A stretch of DNA of 64,000 bases from Streptomyces panaciradicis (lineage in GTDB: Bacteria > Actinomycetota > Actinomycetes > Streptomycetales > Streptomycetaceae), in NCBI RefSeq assembly GCF_023516615.1, contig NZ_JAMGBF010000010.1:62001-126000 (forward strand), written 5' to 3'. A program made the translations under genes and the position numbers. Below, piece after piece: positions 1 to 7,956 of this stretch. Positions within the stretch are counted from its first letter, which is position 1; each line of letters opens with the position of its first letter. Under the pieces are notes generated by a model, which was not told where the DNA came from, made no database searches, and worked only from the letters and a program-made list of their open reading frames with translations.

Positions 1-414
1 GACCGCCCGCGACATGCCCAGGACCTTCTGGCCGGCGCTGGTCGCCGTGAGGTCCACGCGGACCGTGTTGTCGTCGAGCTTGGCGGCGACCTTGGCGGCG
101 ACCTCGATCACCGCGCCCTGGTCGTCGTTCGGGACGACGACGGGCTTGGTGAAGCGGACGCCGTACTCGACGACCGCCCCCGGGTCGCCGGTCCAGTCGG
201 TGACCACCCGGATCGCCTCGGCCATGGTGAACATGCCGTGCGCGATGACGTCCGGGAGGCCCACCTCCTTGGCGAACTTCTCGTTCCAGTGGATGGGGTT
301 GAAGTCCCCGGAGGCGCCCGCGTACTGGACGAGCGTGGCGCGGGTCACGGGGAAGGTCTGGGCGGGCAGTTCGGTGCCGACCTCGACGTCGTCGTATGCG
401 ATCTTCGCCGTCAT
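1..414 (-). CDS. MaoC family dehydratase (C-terminus beyond window)
   Basis: Hot-dog fold (R)-hydratase of the MaoC/HadB type, expected to hydrate or dehydrate acyl-thioesters in the cytoplasm. The ATG at 414 starts MTAKIAYDDVEVGTELP, and the hydratase motif is visible as SGDFNPIHWNEKFAKEVGLP, with the Asp and His of the D-x-(4)-H pair, followed by DVIAHGMFTMA. The 138 codons present run off the left edge; the family is usually about 140 residues, so only the last few residues are missing. It lies 8 bases downstream of a second MaoC-type gene, an arrangement like mycobacterial HadA-HadB, whose products form a heterodimer. A role in fatty-acid or polyketide chain dehydration is inferred. The family call is secure; the substrate is not known. 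Confidence 0.9.
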   Translation of the reverse strand, partial: MTAKIAYDDVEVGTELPAQTFPVTRATLVQYAGASGDFNPIHWNEKFAKEVGLPDVIAHGMFTMAEAIRVVTDWTGDPGAVVEYGVRFTKPVVVPNDDQGAVIEVAAKVAAKLDDNTVRVDLTATSAGQKVLGMSRAV

Positions 415-422
415 GTTCTTCC

Positions 423-875
423 TCACGCCTCCTCTGCCGCGCGGGCGACGAGCTTCGTCCAGGCGGTGACGACGTGTTCGCCCGCCTCGTCGTGAACCTC
501 GCCGCGGATGTCCAGGATGTCGTTGCCCGCCATGGACTTGATCGCCTCGATGGTGGAGGTGACGGTCAGCCGGTCACCGGCCCGCACCGGGCGGGCGTAG
601 GAGAACTTCTGGTCGCCGTGCACGACCCGGCTGTAGTCCAGGCCGAGCTGCGGGTCCTGGACGACCTGTCCCGCCGCCTTGAAGGTGATGGCGAACACAA
701 AGGTCGGCGGGGCGACGACGTCGGGGTGACCGAGCGCCTTGGCGGCCTCCGGGTCCGTGTACGCGGGGTTGGTGTCCCCCACCGCCTCCGCGAACTCACG
801 GATCTTCTCCCGGCCCACCTCGTAGGGGGCGGTGGGCGGGTACGTCCGCCCCACGAAGGACTGGTCGAGCGCCAT
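423..875 (-). CDS. MaoC family dehydratase, HadA-like partner subunit
   Basis: A 150-residue hot-dog fold protein of the FAS1-type/MaoC N-terminal dehydratase family. It starts MALDQSFVGRTYPP and contains EFAEAVGDTNPAYTD and PPTFVFAITF, which are typical of this family. It lacks a clear catalytic D/H pair, as expected for the structural partner of a HadAB-type dehydratase. The ATG at 875 has GGAGGT about 9 bases upstream. The downstream gene at 414 carries the hydratase motif, so the two probably form one heterodimeric enzyme from one transcript. A GC-rich hairpin at 933-963 separates it from rpmG upstream. The substrate is not known. Confidence 0.88.
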   Translation of the reverse strand: MALDQSFVGRTYPPTAPYEVGREKIREFAEAVGDTNPAYTDPEAAKALGHPDVVAPPTFVFAITFKAAGQVVQDPQLGLDYSRVVHGDQKFSYARPVRAGDRLTVTSTIEAIKSMAGNDILDIRGEVHDEAGEHVVTAWTKLVARAAEEA

Positions 876-932
876 GGCTCGGCACCTCCTGGTGTCGATG
901 ACTTACGTTCACTGCGCCGGCTCAAACGACGC

Positions 933-963
933 GAGGCCGCCCCCTTGTGGTGGGGGCGGCCTC
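933..963 (-). terminator. Hairpin terminator downstream of rpmG
   Basis: A 12-bp perfect stem (933-944 with 952-963) around a 7-base loop lies 15 bases past the rpmG stop codon on the minus strand. There is no long T run, as is common for Streptomyces terminators. It could also act as an attenuator before the MaoC pair. Confidence 0.65.
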
Positions 964-978
964 GTGTACGAGCCTGAT

Positions 979-1143
979 TTATCGCGTTTCGCGGTGCGCG
1001 GTGTGCGCGTTGCAACGCGGGCAGTGCTTCTTCATCTCAAGACGGTCCGGGTTGTTACGCCGGTTCTTCTTGGTGATGTAGTTCCGCTCCTTGCACTCCA
1101 CGCAGGCCAGCGTGATCTTCGGGCGGACGTCGGTGGCAGCCAC
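979..1143 (-). CDS. rpmG: 50S ribosomal protein L33 (zinc-binding form)
   Basis: A 54-residue ribosomal protein L33. The sequence from the start is [20 protein letters not shown], and the C-terminal half ends with [15 protein letters not shown]. Two CxxC pairs (CVEC and CPRC) make this the zinc-binding (C+) paralogue. I chose the GTG at 1143 because AAGGAG lies 8 bases upstream and the protein then has the normal family start and length; a longer in-frame reading to 1359 would run through tRNA-Met. It sits just downstream of tRNA-Met and tRNA-Thr, and the tRNA-rpmG-MaoC order is, as I recall, conserved in Streptomyces. Confidence 0.95.
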   Translation of the reverse strand: MAATDVRPKITLACVECKERNYITKKNRRNNPDRLEMKKHCPRCNAHTAHRETR

Positions 1144-1232
1144 GTGAGTGCTCCTTGACGAACGGATGGGATGGTTTAACGCATAGAAGAGTAGCCGATC
1201 GAAGGACCGACCCCGCAATCGGCTACTGTCAG

Positions 1233-1305
1233 TAGCGGTGACCGGACTTGAACCGGTGACACAGCGATTATGAGCCGCTTGCTCTACCGACTGAGCTACA
1301 CCGCT
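1233..1305 (-). tRNA. tRNA-Met (CAT)
   Basis: A 73-nt cloverleaf on the minus strand. The acceptor stem AGCGGTG pairs with CACCGCT. The D-arm contains TAGCTCAGTCGGTAGAGC, the anticodon loop CTCATAA carries CAT, and the T-arm contains GGTTCAAGTCC. No CCA is encoded. It looks like an elongator tRNA. Confidence 0.95.
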
Positions 1306-1351
1306 GTGATGTGATCCGTTCCCGCCTCGCGACGGGAACCTCTCACACCAG

Positions 1352-1424
1352 AGCCCCAATACGGAATCGAACCGTAGACCTTCTCCTTACCATGGAGACG
1401 CTCTGCCGACTGAGCTATTGGGGC
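1352..1424 (-). tRNA. tRNA-Thr (GGT)
   Basis: A 73-nt cloverleaf on the minus strand. Acceptor GCCCCAA pairs with TTGGGGC, the D-arm contains TAGCTCAGTCGGCAGAGC, the anticodon stem TCTCC/GGAGA closes loop ATGGTAA with anticodon GGT, and the T-arm contains GGTTCGATTCC. It lies 46 bases upstream of tRNA-Met and is probably cotranscribed with it. Confidence 0.95.
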
Positions 1425-1667
1425 GAGCGATGAAGACATTACACGGTCCGCCGCCGTTCACCCAAATCCGTTTCGCGGCCCCCGTCCCGGTCTCGTCGGC
1501 GGGCCGCCGGCGGTCTTCCTGCGGCCTCCCCACCAGCCCCTGAGGTCGCCCCCCGCACGGATGACCACACCGGTACGACTATTGCGCTCCTCCCCGCCGA
1601 CGACGGATCACCACCCTAGGCTCGACTCACTCTGCGTGATCTTGTGTCCCCTTGTCCCAGGAGCGCG

Positions 1668-2939
1668 ATGCCCGACAGCCAGCCGCAGCCGCCCCACTCG
1701 TCACCCTCCGGCTCTTCGGGCTCCTCCGGTCCGGGCGATCCCGCCGCTCTCCTGCTCTGCGGGGCGCGGCTGACCGACGGCCGGACCGTGGACGTACGGC
1801 TGGGCGGCGGGCGCATCGAGGCGGTCGGCACGGCGGGAAGCCTGGCGGTGGGCGGCACGCGCGCGTGCGGGGCGCGGGTGGACCTGAGCGGCTATCTGCT
1901 CCTGCCGGCCCCGGCCGAGCCGCACGCCCACGGCGACACCGCGCTCTCGGCCGACGGCGACGGCCCCGCCTCCTACGACCCCCAGGACGTCCAGCGACGC
2001 GCCACGGAGGCGGCACTGCTGCAACTCGGGCACGGAGCGACGGCGTTGCGGGCACACGTGCGCGTGGGCGACGTGCAGGGGCTCGGCGCGCTGGCCGCCG
2101 TACTGCGGGCACGGCGTTCGCTGCGCGGACTGACCGAGCTGACGGCCGTGGCGATGCCGAGGGTGCTGACCGGGGTCGCCGGCGCGGACGGGCTCGCCGT
2201 GCTGCGCGACGCGGTCAAGATGGGCGCGTCGGTGGTGGGCGGGTCCCCGGACCTGGACCCCGATCCGACCGGCTACGTGGAAGCCGTCCTGGAGATCGCC
2301 TCCGAGTACGGCTGTCCCGTCGACCTGCACACCGACGCCGACGACCCGGCCCGCCTCGCGCGCCTCGCCGCGATGGCCGGCGGGCTGCGCCCCGGCGTGA
2401 CCCTCGGCCCGTGCGGAGGGCTGGGACGGATGCCCGCCGAGGCGGCCCGGCGCACCGCCGACCAGCTCGCGGCGGCCGGGGTCACCGTGGTGTGCGTGCC
2501 GCAGGGCGGCTGCTCCGGCACCGACCGGCGCGGCACGGCCCCGGTACGGCTGCTGCGCGCGGCCGGCGTGCGGGTCGCCGCGGGCAGCGGTGCGCTGCGG
2601 GACCTGTCCAACCCCGTGGGACGCGGTGACCCCCTGGAGGCGGCCTACCTGCTCGCCTCCCGCTACGGGCTGCGTCCCGAGGATGCCTACGACGCCGTGA
2701 GCGCGTCGGCCCGCGCGGTCCTGGGGCTGCCCGAGGTCCGGGTCGAGGCGGGCTTCCCGGCCGAGTTGCTCGCGGTGCGCGGCGACCGGCTGTCGGGGGC
2801 GCTGTCGCTGGCGCACAGCCGGATCGTGGTGCACCGGGGGCGGGTGGTGGCCCGGACGAGCGCGGTACGGGAGTACTGCAACTCCGCCGCCGCGGCCGAG
2901 TTGGGGCTGCCTCGGCAGGGGCGGGGCGAGGTGTCGTAG
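1668..2939 (+). CDS. Amidohydrolase-like protein related to cytosine deaminase, probably catalytically impaired
   Basis: A 423-residue protein with the overall layout of CodA-type amidohydrolases: an N-terminal beta sandwich with LLLCGARLTDGRTVDVRLG, then a barrel with the first metal motif as PAEPHAHGDTAL (H86-A-H88), and a third histidine in DLHTDAD (H221). The later catalytic positions look different. Where CodA has the His of VTVSHA this protein reads VTLGPCGGLGRM, and where CodA has its catalytic Asp it reads AAGSGALRDLSNP. It may therefore be inactive, or act on another substrate with a changed metal site. The ATG at 1668 is preceded by AGGAG; an in-frame ATG 24 bases upstream has no such site. 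The N-terminal 25 residues are Ser/Pro/Gly-rich and look disordered. Family call fair; function unknown. Confidence 0.75.
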   Translation: MPDSQPQPPHSSPSGSSGSSGPGDPAALLLCGARLTDGRTVDVRLGGGRIEAVGTAGSLAVGGTRACGARVDLSGYLLLPAPAEPHAHGDTALSADGDGPASYDPQDVQRRATEAALLQLGHGATALRAHVRVGDVQGLGALAAVLRARRSLRGLTELTAVAMPRVLTGVAGADGLAVLRDAVKMGASVVGGSPDLDPDPTGYVEAVLEIASEYGCPVDLHTDADDPARLARLAAMAGGLRPGVTLGPCGGLGRMPAEAARRTADQLAAAGVTVVCVPQGGCSGTDRRGTAPVRLLRAAGVRVAAGSGALRDLSNPVGRGDPLEAAYLLASRYGLRPEDAYDAVSASARAVLGLPEVRVEAGFPAELLAVRGDRLSGALSLAHSRIVVHRGRVVARTSAVREYCNSAAAAELGLPRQGRGEVS

Positions 2940-3084
2940 GACGGGTGGCTGCGCGGCGGTGGCGAGGAGTTGCAGAGGGGGGTGCCTGCGGGTGAGGTGT
3001 CTTACATAGACGGCAGGCGCACGCTCTTGTGGCGTGGCAGAAGTCGTGCGGCGGATGCGGTCAGCCGGGCGTACGGTCGGAAGC

Positions 3085-3741
3085 ATGCGCATTGTCATCG
3101 CTGGTGGTCATGGTCAGATCGCGCTGCGGCTGGAACGGCTGCTCGCCGCGCGCGGGGACGAGGTCGCGGGGATCATCCGCCGCGCCGAGCAGGGCGACGA
3201 TCTGCGGGAGGCAGGGGCCGAACCGATCGTCCTGGATCTGGAGTCGGCCTCGGTCGAGGAGGTCGCGGAGCAGCTGCGCGGGGCGGACGCGGCCGTGTTC
3301 GCGGCGGGCGCCGGCGCGGGCAGCGGTACCGCGCGCAAGGACTCGGTGGACAAGGCGGCGGCGATCCTGTTCGCGGACGCGGCGGTCCGTGCGGGCGTAC
3401 GCCGGTATGTGGTCGTTTCGTCGATGGGCGCCGACCCCGCGCACGAGGGCGACGACGTGTTCGACGTGTACCTGCGGGCGAAGGGCGAGGCCGACCGGTA
3501 CATCCAGGGTCTGGACGCACTGGACTGGACGATCCTGCGCCCCGGGATGCTCACGAACGACGCCGGCACGGGTCTTGTACGGCTGGAGGCGCACACCGGC
3601 CGCGCCGCGATCCCCCGCGACGATGTGGCCGCCGTGCTCGCCGAGTTGGTGGACTCCGCCGCGACCGCCGGCCTGACGCTCGAACTGGTCGGCGGGTCGA
3701 CGCCGGTGTCGGTCGCGGTGAAGTCGGTGGCGGGGAACTGA
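3085..3741 (+). CDS. NAD(P)-binding Rossmann protein (SDR, NmrA/YwnB-like)
   Basis: A 218-residue atypical short-chain dehydrogenase. The nucleotide-binding motif is at the N-terminus (MRIVIAGGHGQIALRLERLL, GxxGxxG type). VVVSSMGADP in the middle and DWTILRPGMLTND near residue 155 are typical of the NAD(P)H-binding NmrA/YwnB group. There is no YxxxK catalytic pair in the usual place, although YLRAKGEADRY gives a related Y-x(3)-K, so it could be a redox enzyme or a redox sensor. The start at 3085 gives the usual first beta strand; an ATG 51 bases upstream would add an unrelated Arg-rich tail. It probably has its own promoter. Confidence 0.82.
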   Translation: MRIVIAGGHGQIALRLERLLAARGDEVAGIIRRAEQGDDLREAGAEPIVLDLESASVEEVAEQLRGADAAVFAAGAGAGSGTARKDSVDKAAAILFADAAVRAGVRRYVVVSSMGADPAHEGDDVFDVYLRAKGEADRYIQGLDALDWTILRPGMLTNDAGTGLVRLEAHTGRAAIPRDDVAAVLAELVDSAATAGLTLELVGGSTPVSVAVKSVAGN

Positions 3742-3771
3742 GGTTGGGCGCGCCGCCGGCCTGACCGGCGG

Positions 3772-3984
3772 TCAGAAGAGGGGCAGTTGGCCCGGCATTT
3801 CGGGGACGACGTAGCCGTCCAGCGCGGGTTGGGCGGCGTCGGCCTCGGCCTGGCGGCGGGAGCCGGGGCAGGAGACCAGGGCACCGTGCTCGCGGGCGCC
3901 GGGCGGGTCGTGCCGTGCGAAGCGGCCGGCGACGACGGCGATCTCACGACGGCATTCGGGGCAGCGTCTGCGGCGAGTGGACAT
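3772..3984 (-). CDS. Small zinc-ribbon-like protein
   Basis: A 70-residue protein starting MSTRRRRCPECRREIAVVAG, with a CPEC pair near the N-terminus, HDPPGAREHG in the middle, and a single Cys (SCPGSRR) that could complete a metal site. The C-terminus is GYVVPEMPGQLPLF. I know of no assigned function. It is convergent with the Rossmann-fold gene at 3085-3741. The ATG at 3984 is preferred because the residues added by an upstream ATG (4029) do not fit the family-like CxxC start. Confidence 0.6.
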   Translation of the reverse strand: MSTRRRRCPECRREIAVVAGRFARHDPPGAREHGALVSCPGSRRQAEADAAQPALDGYVVPEMPGQLPLF

Positions 3985-4219
3985 GGGATCAGTCTCCCCC
4001 GCGCGGTGACGAATCCGGCCTACCGGCACAGGTGCGCGCCGTCCGCCGGCCGTCGTCGGCCGGTGCGGGGGCGAGGAGAGCGCGTGCGGGGTCCGGCGAA
4101 TGGTCGGGTGAATGTGGAGCGACCATGGCGCCCCGTTTCGCGGTCAATACGGTTCGTTGTGCGGGGTATTCGGGATACGTCAGCGGCAACCCCCCGTCGA
4201 ATACGAGGAGATACGCGCC

Positions 4220-4762
4220 GTGAGCGCCCTGAAGCGCCGGCTCGACCGCAGTCTGACCGCACAGGCCGTCCTGGCCTTCCTCCTGGCCCTGGCCATCACC
4301 GCCCTGTTCTCCCGCCCGGACGAGCATCCGGTGTCCTGGGTGCTGCGCAGCGCGCTCTATACGGGTATCGGCGTCGCGTTCACGGCCGTACAGCGCCGCA
4401 GGATCGGCCGCGCGACCGGCACCGATTCGCGCAGGCTCGCCGACCTCGAGCGCAAGATCCGGGACCGCGAGGTGCCCAGCGATCCCGCGGAACGGGCGAT
4501 CATGCGCCGACTGGTCGCCGAGCACCTGCGGCGGATGGACCGCGCGGGAAGGTGGCTGCCGTACTGGCTGGGGCTGATGACCCTCATCGCGGTCGGAGTG
4601 CTCGTCCTCGGCGCCGCCACCGGCTCGCTCTCCCTCCCGATGTTCTGCGCCGTCCTCCTGATCGGCATCGCCTGGTGGACCCTCTGGACGCGCCGCCGTT
4701 CCATGGACCGCTGCCGCCACATGCAGTCGGCCCTGCGGGAGCAGGACGAACGGGTGCCGTAA
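4220..4762 (+). CDS. Small integral membrane protein, function unknown
   Basis: A 180-residue protein with one hydrophobic segment near residues 13-27 (AVLAFLLALAITALF), a second weaker one near 40-55, and a pair near residues 115-150 (GLMTLIAVGVLVLGAAT and LPMFCAVLLIGIAWW). A basic, charged stretch with LADLERKIRDREVPSDPAER lies between the pairs and probably faces the cytoplasm. The GTG at 4220 has GAGGAG about 8 bases upstream; upstream in-frame sequence is not protein-like. It is the last chromosomal gene before the integrated element. I do not recognise a family with a known role. Confidence 0.7.
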   Translation: MSALKRRLDRSLTAQAVLAFLLALAITALFSRPDEHPVSWVLRSALYTGIGVAFTAVQRRRIGRATGTDSRRLADLERKIRDREVPSDPAERAIMRRLVAEHLRRMDRAGRWLPYWLGLMTLIAVGVLVLGAATGSLSLPMFCAVLLIGIAWWTLWTRRRSMDRCRHMQSALREQDERVP

Positions 4763-4769
4763 CACGAAA

Positions 4770-4811
4770 AGACCCCCTCCGCGCTGCGTTTCCACAGTTC
4801 GGAGGGGGTCT
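4770..4811. terminator. Bidirectional terminator at the left element border
   Basis: A 12-bp stem (4770-4781 with 4800-4811), with A-rich sequence before it and CTTTC after it. It can end transcription from 4220-4762 rightward and, before the element inserted, from tRNA-Tyr leftward. It is immediately outside the att repeat. Confidence 0.8.
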
Positions 4812-4814
4812 CTT

Positions 4815-4872
4815 TCTCAGCGTGGCGGCGCCAGGATTCGAACCTGGGAAGGCTGAGCCGGCAGATTTACAG
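4815..4872 (-). repeat. attL: 58-bp direct repeat with truncated tRNA-Tyr 3' end
   Basis: Identical, base for base, to 23127-23184. It contains the 3' part of tRNA-Tyr (discriminator at 4823 through the anticodon loop at 4872), so it is a 50-nt tRNA stub without an acceptor 5' strand or D-arm. The match ends exactly after TTTACAG, where the left copy continues CGGG and the tRNA copy continues TCTG. This is the left product of site-specific integration into tRNA-Tyr. Confidence 0.93.
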
Positions 4873-5173
4873 CGGGCTGGCTCAGCAGGCTCTGACCAGC
4901 CCACATGGCCGCAGCAGCTCCTGCCGGGGGCCATCTGGGGGAATCAGTCCCCTACAGAGCACCGTCGAGAGCCGCGCTCCGGTGGGCATCTCGGTCTGCA
5001 CCGACCACGACAGTACAGCCCCCGGGCTCGCCCTCAAGGTGTTGCCAGCACCCTGCTCTCACAGAGAGACACGACCTGTACGGAGACCTCCCTGCCACGT
5101 AGTCACCGAAGTAACATCTGCGACTACGGCGCGAGAGCGTTAACCGTGTTGGGGTTGACACCAGGGGGACACG
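4873..5173. other. Left end of the element, no gene seen
   Basis: A 301-base stretch between attL and the first cargo gene without a convincing reading frame. It begins with a loose inverted repeat (GGCTGG at 4876-4881 with CCAGCC near 4896). It ends with AGGGGGACACG (5163-5173), which overlaps the ribosome-binding site of the next gene and matches two sequences at the other end of the element (22973-22992). Arm-type integrase sites and the promoter of the cargo cassette probably lie here. Confidence 0.5.
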
Positions 5174-6013
5174 ATGCCGCTTACCGGTGGGCGACTTGGC
5201 CATGCCCGCGTGGCAGTGCTGACAGCCGTGCAAGAGGAGAGCGAAGCCTTCAGAGAGGTCGGGGGCCTAACGCAGCGCCTACGGGGGAAACCTTATTACG
5301 TCGCTGAGGGCAGCGATGCCAAGTACCCGAACGTCGTCCACCGAGAGATCGATCGAAACAACATCCAGTCAGGCGAGAAGGTCAGAGATGTAATCGAGCA
5401 CTGGCAACCGGAACTCCTCGTGCTTTGCGGTATCGCTGGCGGCATCAATGGGCGCGCCGACGTTTCAGTCGGCGACGTAATCATTCCTCCATATATCCAC
5501 TACTGCTCCTTCGCTAAACTGAGCAGCCAAGGAGCGCGCCGACGATACATTCCTTTCGATTATCCCTCCATTAATCTGCATCAGGATTATGTGGCCCCGC
5601 TAAGAGATGACCACTCGTGGCTCACAGATACGCTAAGGAGCGAGCTCCCCGAAGGCTGCCAACCCAAGGTTCACGTTGAAAGCCTCGTGGCTGGAGATAA
5701 GATCTACGGCGACCCCGATTCAGAAGAGCAACAGCGAATCGTGCAGGAATATGATGAAGCTGTAGCCATCGATATGGAGTCTGTGGGGCTCTGTCGCGGG
5801 GTAGCCGCTTCTAGAAACAATCCACAATACAATCCACGCCTACTCATCGTGCGAAGCGTGTCAGATATAATCGATGATCCGCAGAACGATGAGAGTCGAA
5901 AGCTCTGGCGACCATACGCCTGCGCGATCGCAAGCCACTTCACGTGGCGAGTTGTAACAGATATCGTCGAAATGGAACCAGATCCACGGCGCACTCCGGA
6001 GGTTGCGGCATGA
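5174..6013 (+). CDS. PNP/MTAN-superfamily nucleosidase, candidate defence effector
   Basis: A 279-residue phosphorylase-superfamily protein. Visible features in order are the first strand RVAVLTAVQEESEAF (E21, E22), the Gly-rich strand LVLCGIAGGINGRADVSVGD, the ribose-binding motif AIDMESVGL (D200, M201, E202) and the purine-base acid IVRSVSDIID (D231). These are the catalytic residues of MTA/SAH nucleosidase (Glu12, Met173-Glu174, Asp197 in E. coli), so the fold should be active on a purine nucleoside or nucleotide. It is longer than housekeeping MTAN (about 230 residues). Related PNP domains serve as ATP-cleaving effectors in several phage-defence systems and are fused to NACHT proteins in other organisms. 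Here the stop overlaps the start of the NACHT gene (ATGA). AGGGGGA lies about 5 bases before the ATG. Low G+C marks it as acquired cargo. The substrate is unknown. Confidence 0.88.
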   Translation: MPLTGGRLGHARVAVLTAVQEESEAFREVGGLTQRLRGKPYYVAEGSDAKYPNVVHREIDRNNIQSGEKVRDVIEHWQPELLVLCGIAGGINGRADVSVGDVIIPPYIHYCSFAKLSSQGARRRYIPFDYPSINLHQDYVAPLRDDHSWLTDTLRSELPEGCQPKVHVESLVAGDKIYGDPDSEEQQRIVQEYDEAVAIDMESVGLCRGVAASRNNPQYNPRLLIVRSVSDIIDDPQNDESRKLWRPYACAIASHFTWRVVTDIVEMEPDPRRTPEVAA

Positions 6014-7956
6014 CCGCCACCAGGGAAGAAGAAGCAACTTGGGCTCGCATGAAACACCATGCCCTCGACTTCTTCGCAAGAATCAGCCGTGGACGCACTC
6101 CTTTCAGCCTGACCATCGCACTTCCCCATTCATACGATCAGCTCATCTCCGGTCAATGGGATGAAGTGGCACAAGAAGATGAGCTTGCGCGACTGGCAAT
6201 TGAGTCTGGTCGAGTTCTGCTCTCTGCGGAAGCTGGCAGCGGTAAGACGCACCTCCTTGCCCGAGCTGGCGCCTCGGCGGCCGCCAGCACCGAAAACGTG
6301 ATTCCGATCTGGATTCCGTTGAGAGATCTCCCCTCGGCAATCAGAAGCACGGAGCCTGAGTCTTTCGTTCAGGCTCTAATCGGCTTGAGTCGCCCATCAT
6401 TGAAGCCGGTGCTGACCAGCTCGTCGGAAGTTCCAATGCTATTGCTGCTTGCTGACGGCCTAAACGAGATTCCGAGAGAGCTGTCACAACCCGCACTTGA
6501 CGCGCTAGACGAGCTAGCCAGAAGGTTCCCCTTCATCAGCGTCATCGTCAGTGAGCGTTTGGTCAGACGGCAAGTACCGCTCGACCGTTGGACGCTTGCA
6601 ACCGTACTACCCCTTTCCAAAGATCAAGTCGAAGGTTTCTGGAGTACAACCCAAGAAGATAGTAGGCCGTCGGAAGCGGCTCTTGAGTTGTTCAGAAACC
6701 CATTTTTCCTCGACAAGGCAACGACTTTTCATCTAACTGATGGAAGCGCTGCCAAAATGATTGAGTCGTACTTTTCGAAGATGGCTCAAGTGAAGGCTGC
6801 GGGGCTTAACACTCTAAGTGAGGTCTGTTACGCGTCATATTCCCGCGAAAGAGGAATGCTGATCCCGCTTTCAGACTTTAAGAGCCGAGTAGAAAAACCG
6901 CTCTTTCAAGCGCTCGAAGATAACGATCTGATTCGCACAAGCGATACCTTTGTCTGGTTCGCGCATCACCTATTTCATGACTTTCTTGCGTCTCGCCACC
7001 TAGTCCAACACAGGGGCACATGGGGACCTGGGGCATTTGATGTCGTCACCACGGGTGCCGCTTCCTTTGATTCTCTACGTCTTGCCGTGGATCAAATTCA
7101 CGATCCAGCGGTTGCGGACGAGTTCGTGCGATTGGTGTACGATTGGAATTACTTTGGCGCTGCATACTCTCTCGTGCCTGGACGCGTTACGCGCGAAATG
7201 CAGGTAGAACTTTTGGCCATGCTTGCCGACAAGCGCTGGGATCCTGTCGCGGCCACTGTTCAGGCGGCTACTGATGCACTCAGGCTAAACGGGTCAGACA
7301 CTGCTAGGAAAATGCTGACCGCATCAAGCAGAGCGGAACTTTTCCGAGTGGTTGAGGAGGTACCTTCATCCAACCCATCCTTTATCCGCTGGCGAACCAT
7401 CTTCACATTTGAAGATGGTGAATACGTCGGCGCCGATATAGTCGAAAGCCTAGCTTCCGACGACCCTATCGAGGCTTGGACGCTTGCCAACGTACTCCGG
7501 AGGTGCAGGCTTACGGCCGACGGAAGGAAAAGGCTTCTGGCTATAGCTCGACATGATTCGCCCGTGACTCGCTGGCGGGTTGTTCATGTGTTGGGACTCC
7601 ATCCGAGCCCAGAAACCGCAGCAGTGGTCGAGTCTTTAGTCAACGATCCCGATAAATGGGTGAGGTACGGGGCCGTACGCGCACTGATTGAAGTTGCGGC
7701 GAATACCGATGATGCTTCCCTGAGAACCAATATCGTCGCATGGCTAGGGGAACAACTAGCAGCAGAAAATCTCGATGCGAAGATGTTGCAGGAGTTGGCC
7801 AGAGTCCTTGATGTTCGGCCGCAACCTCTAAACTGGCCGCAGGCCGTAGCTCCGCTCGTGCAACAGCTGGCCAGCACATCCCGCAATTCGTTCCAACAAG
7901 ATAGGTGGAATACGCTAATGGCAAGCATTTCAACTGGCGGGGGCTCAAGTGATTGA
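6010..7956 (+). CDS. NACHT-type STAND NTPase with HEAT-like C-terminus
   Basis: A 648-residue NLR-like protein. After an N-terminal helical part of about 65 residues comes a Walker A motif (LLSAEAGSGKTHLLA, K79-T80), the NACHT-type Walker B LLLLADGLNEIP (D149, N152, E153), and a sensor-like stretch FISVIVSERLVRR. A winged-helix-like middle region (FVWFAHHLFHDFLASRHL near residue 325) is followed by helical repeats, clearest as SPVTRWRVVHVLGLHPSPE and DPDKWVRYGAVRALIEVA (residues about 520-575), which read as HEAT repeats. Such proteins oligomerise on sensing phage or damage and switch on an effector. No effector domain is fused at the N-terminus, so the overlapping nucleosidase gene upstream is the likely effector. 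One TTA codon occurs at 7636-7638, which in Streptomyces needs the bldA tRNA. G+C is about 50% in a sampled line. Confidence 0.9.
   Translation: MTATREEEATWARMKHHALDFFARISRGRTPFSLTIALPHSYDQLISGQWDEVAQEDELARLAIESGRVLLSAEAGSGKTHLLARAGASAAASTENVIPIWIPLRDLPSAIRSTEPESFVQALIGLSRPSLKPVLTSSSEVPMLLLLADGLNEIPRELSQPALDALDELARRFPFISVIVSERLVRRQVPLDRWTLATVLPLSKDQVEGFWSTTQEDSRPSEAALELFRNPFFLDKATTFHLTDGSAAKMIESYFSKMAQVKAAGLNTLSEVCYASYSRERGMLIPLSDFKSRVEKPLFQALEDNDLIRTSDTFVWFAHHLFHDFLASRHLVQHRGTWGPGAFDVVTTGAASFDSLRLAVDQIHDPAVADEFVRLVYDWNYFGAAYSLVPGRVTREMQVELLAMLADKRWDPVAATVQAATDALRLNGSDTARKMLTASSRAELFRVVEEVPSSNPSFIRWRTIFTFEDGEYVGADIVESLASDDPIEAWTLANVLRRCRLTADGRKRLLAIARHDSPVTRWRVVHVLGLHPSPETAAVVESLVNDPDKWVRYGAVRALIEVAANTDDASLRTNIVAWLGEQLAAENLDAKMLQELARVLDVRPQPLNWPQAVAPLVQQLASTSRNSFQQDRWNTLMASISTGGGSSD

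Noticed and set aside
14..977. Plus-strand reading frames over the MaoC genes
   Set aside because: They are antisense to two genes with clear hot-dog fold motifs and show no protein features of their own.
4823..4872. A second tRNA-Tyr at the left border
   Set aside because: It has no 5' acceptor strand or D-arm; it is the tRNA stub left by integration.
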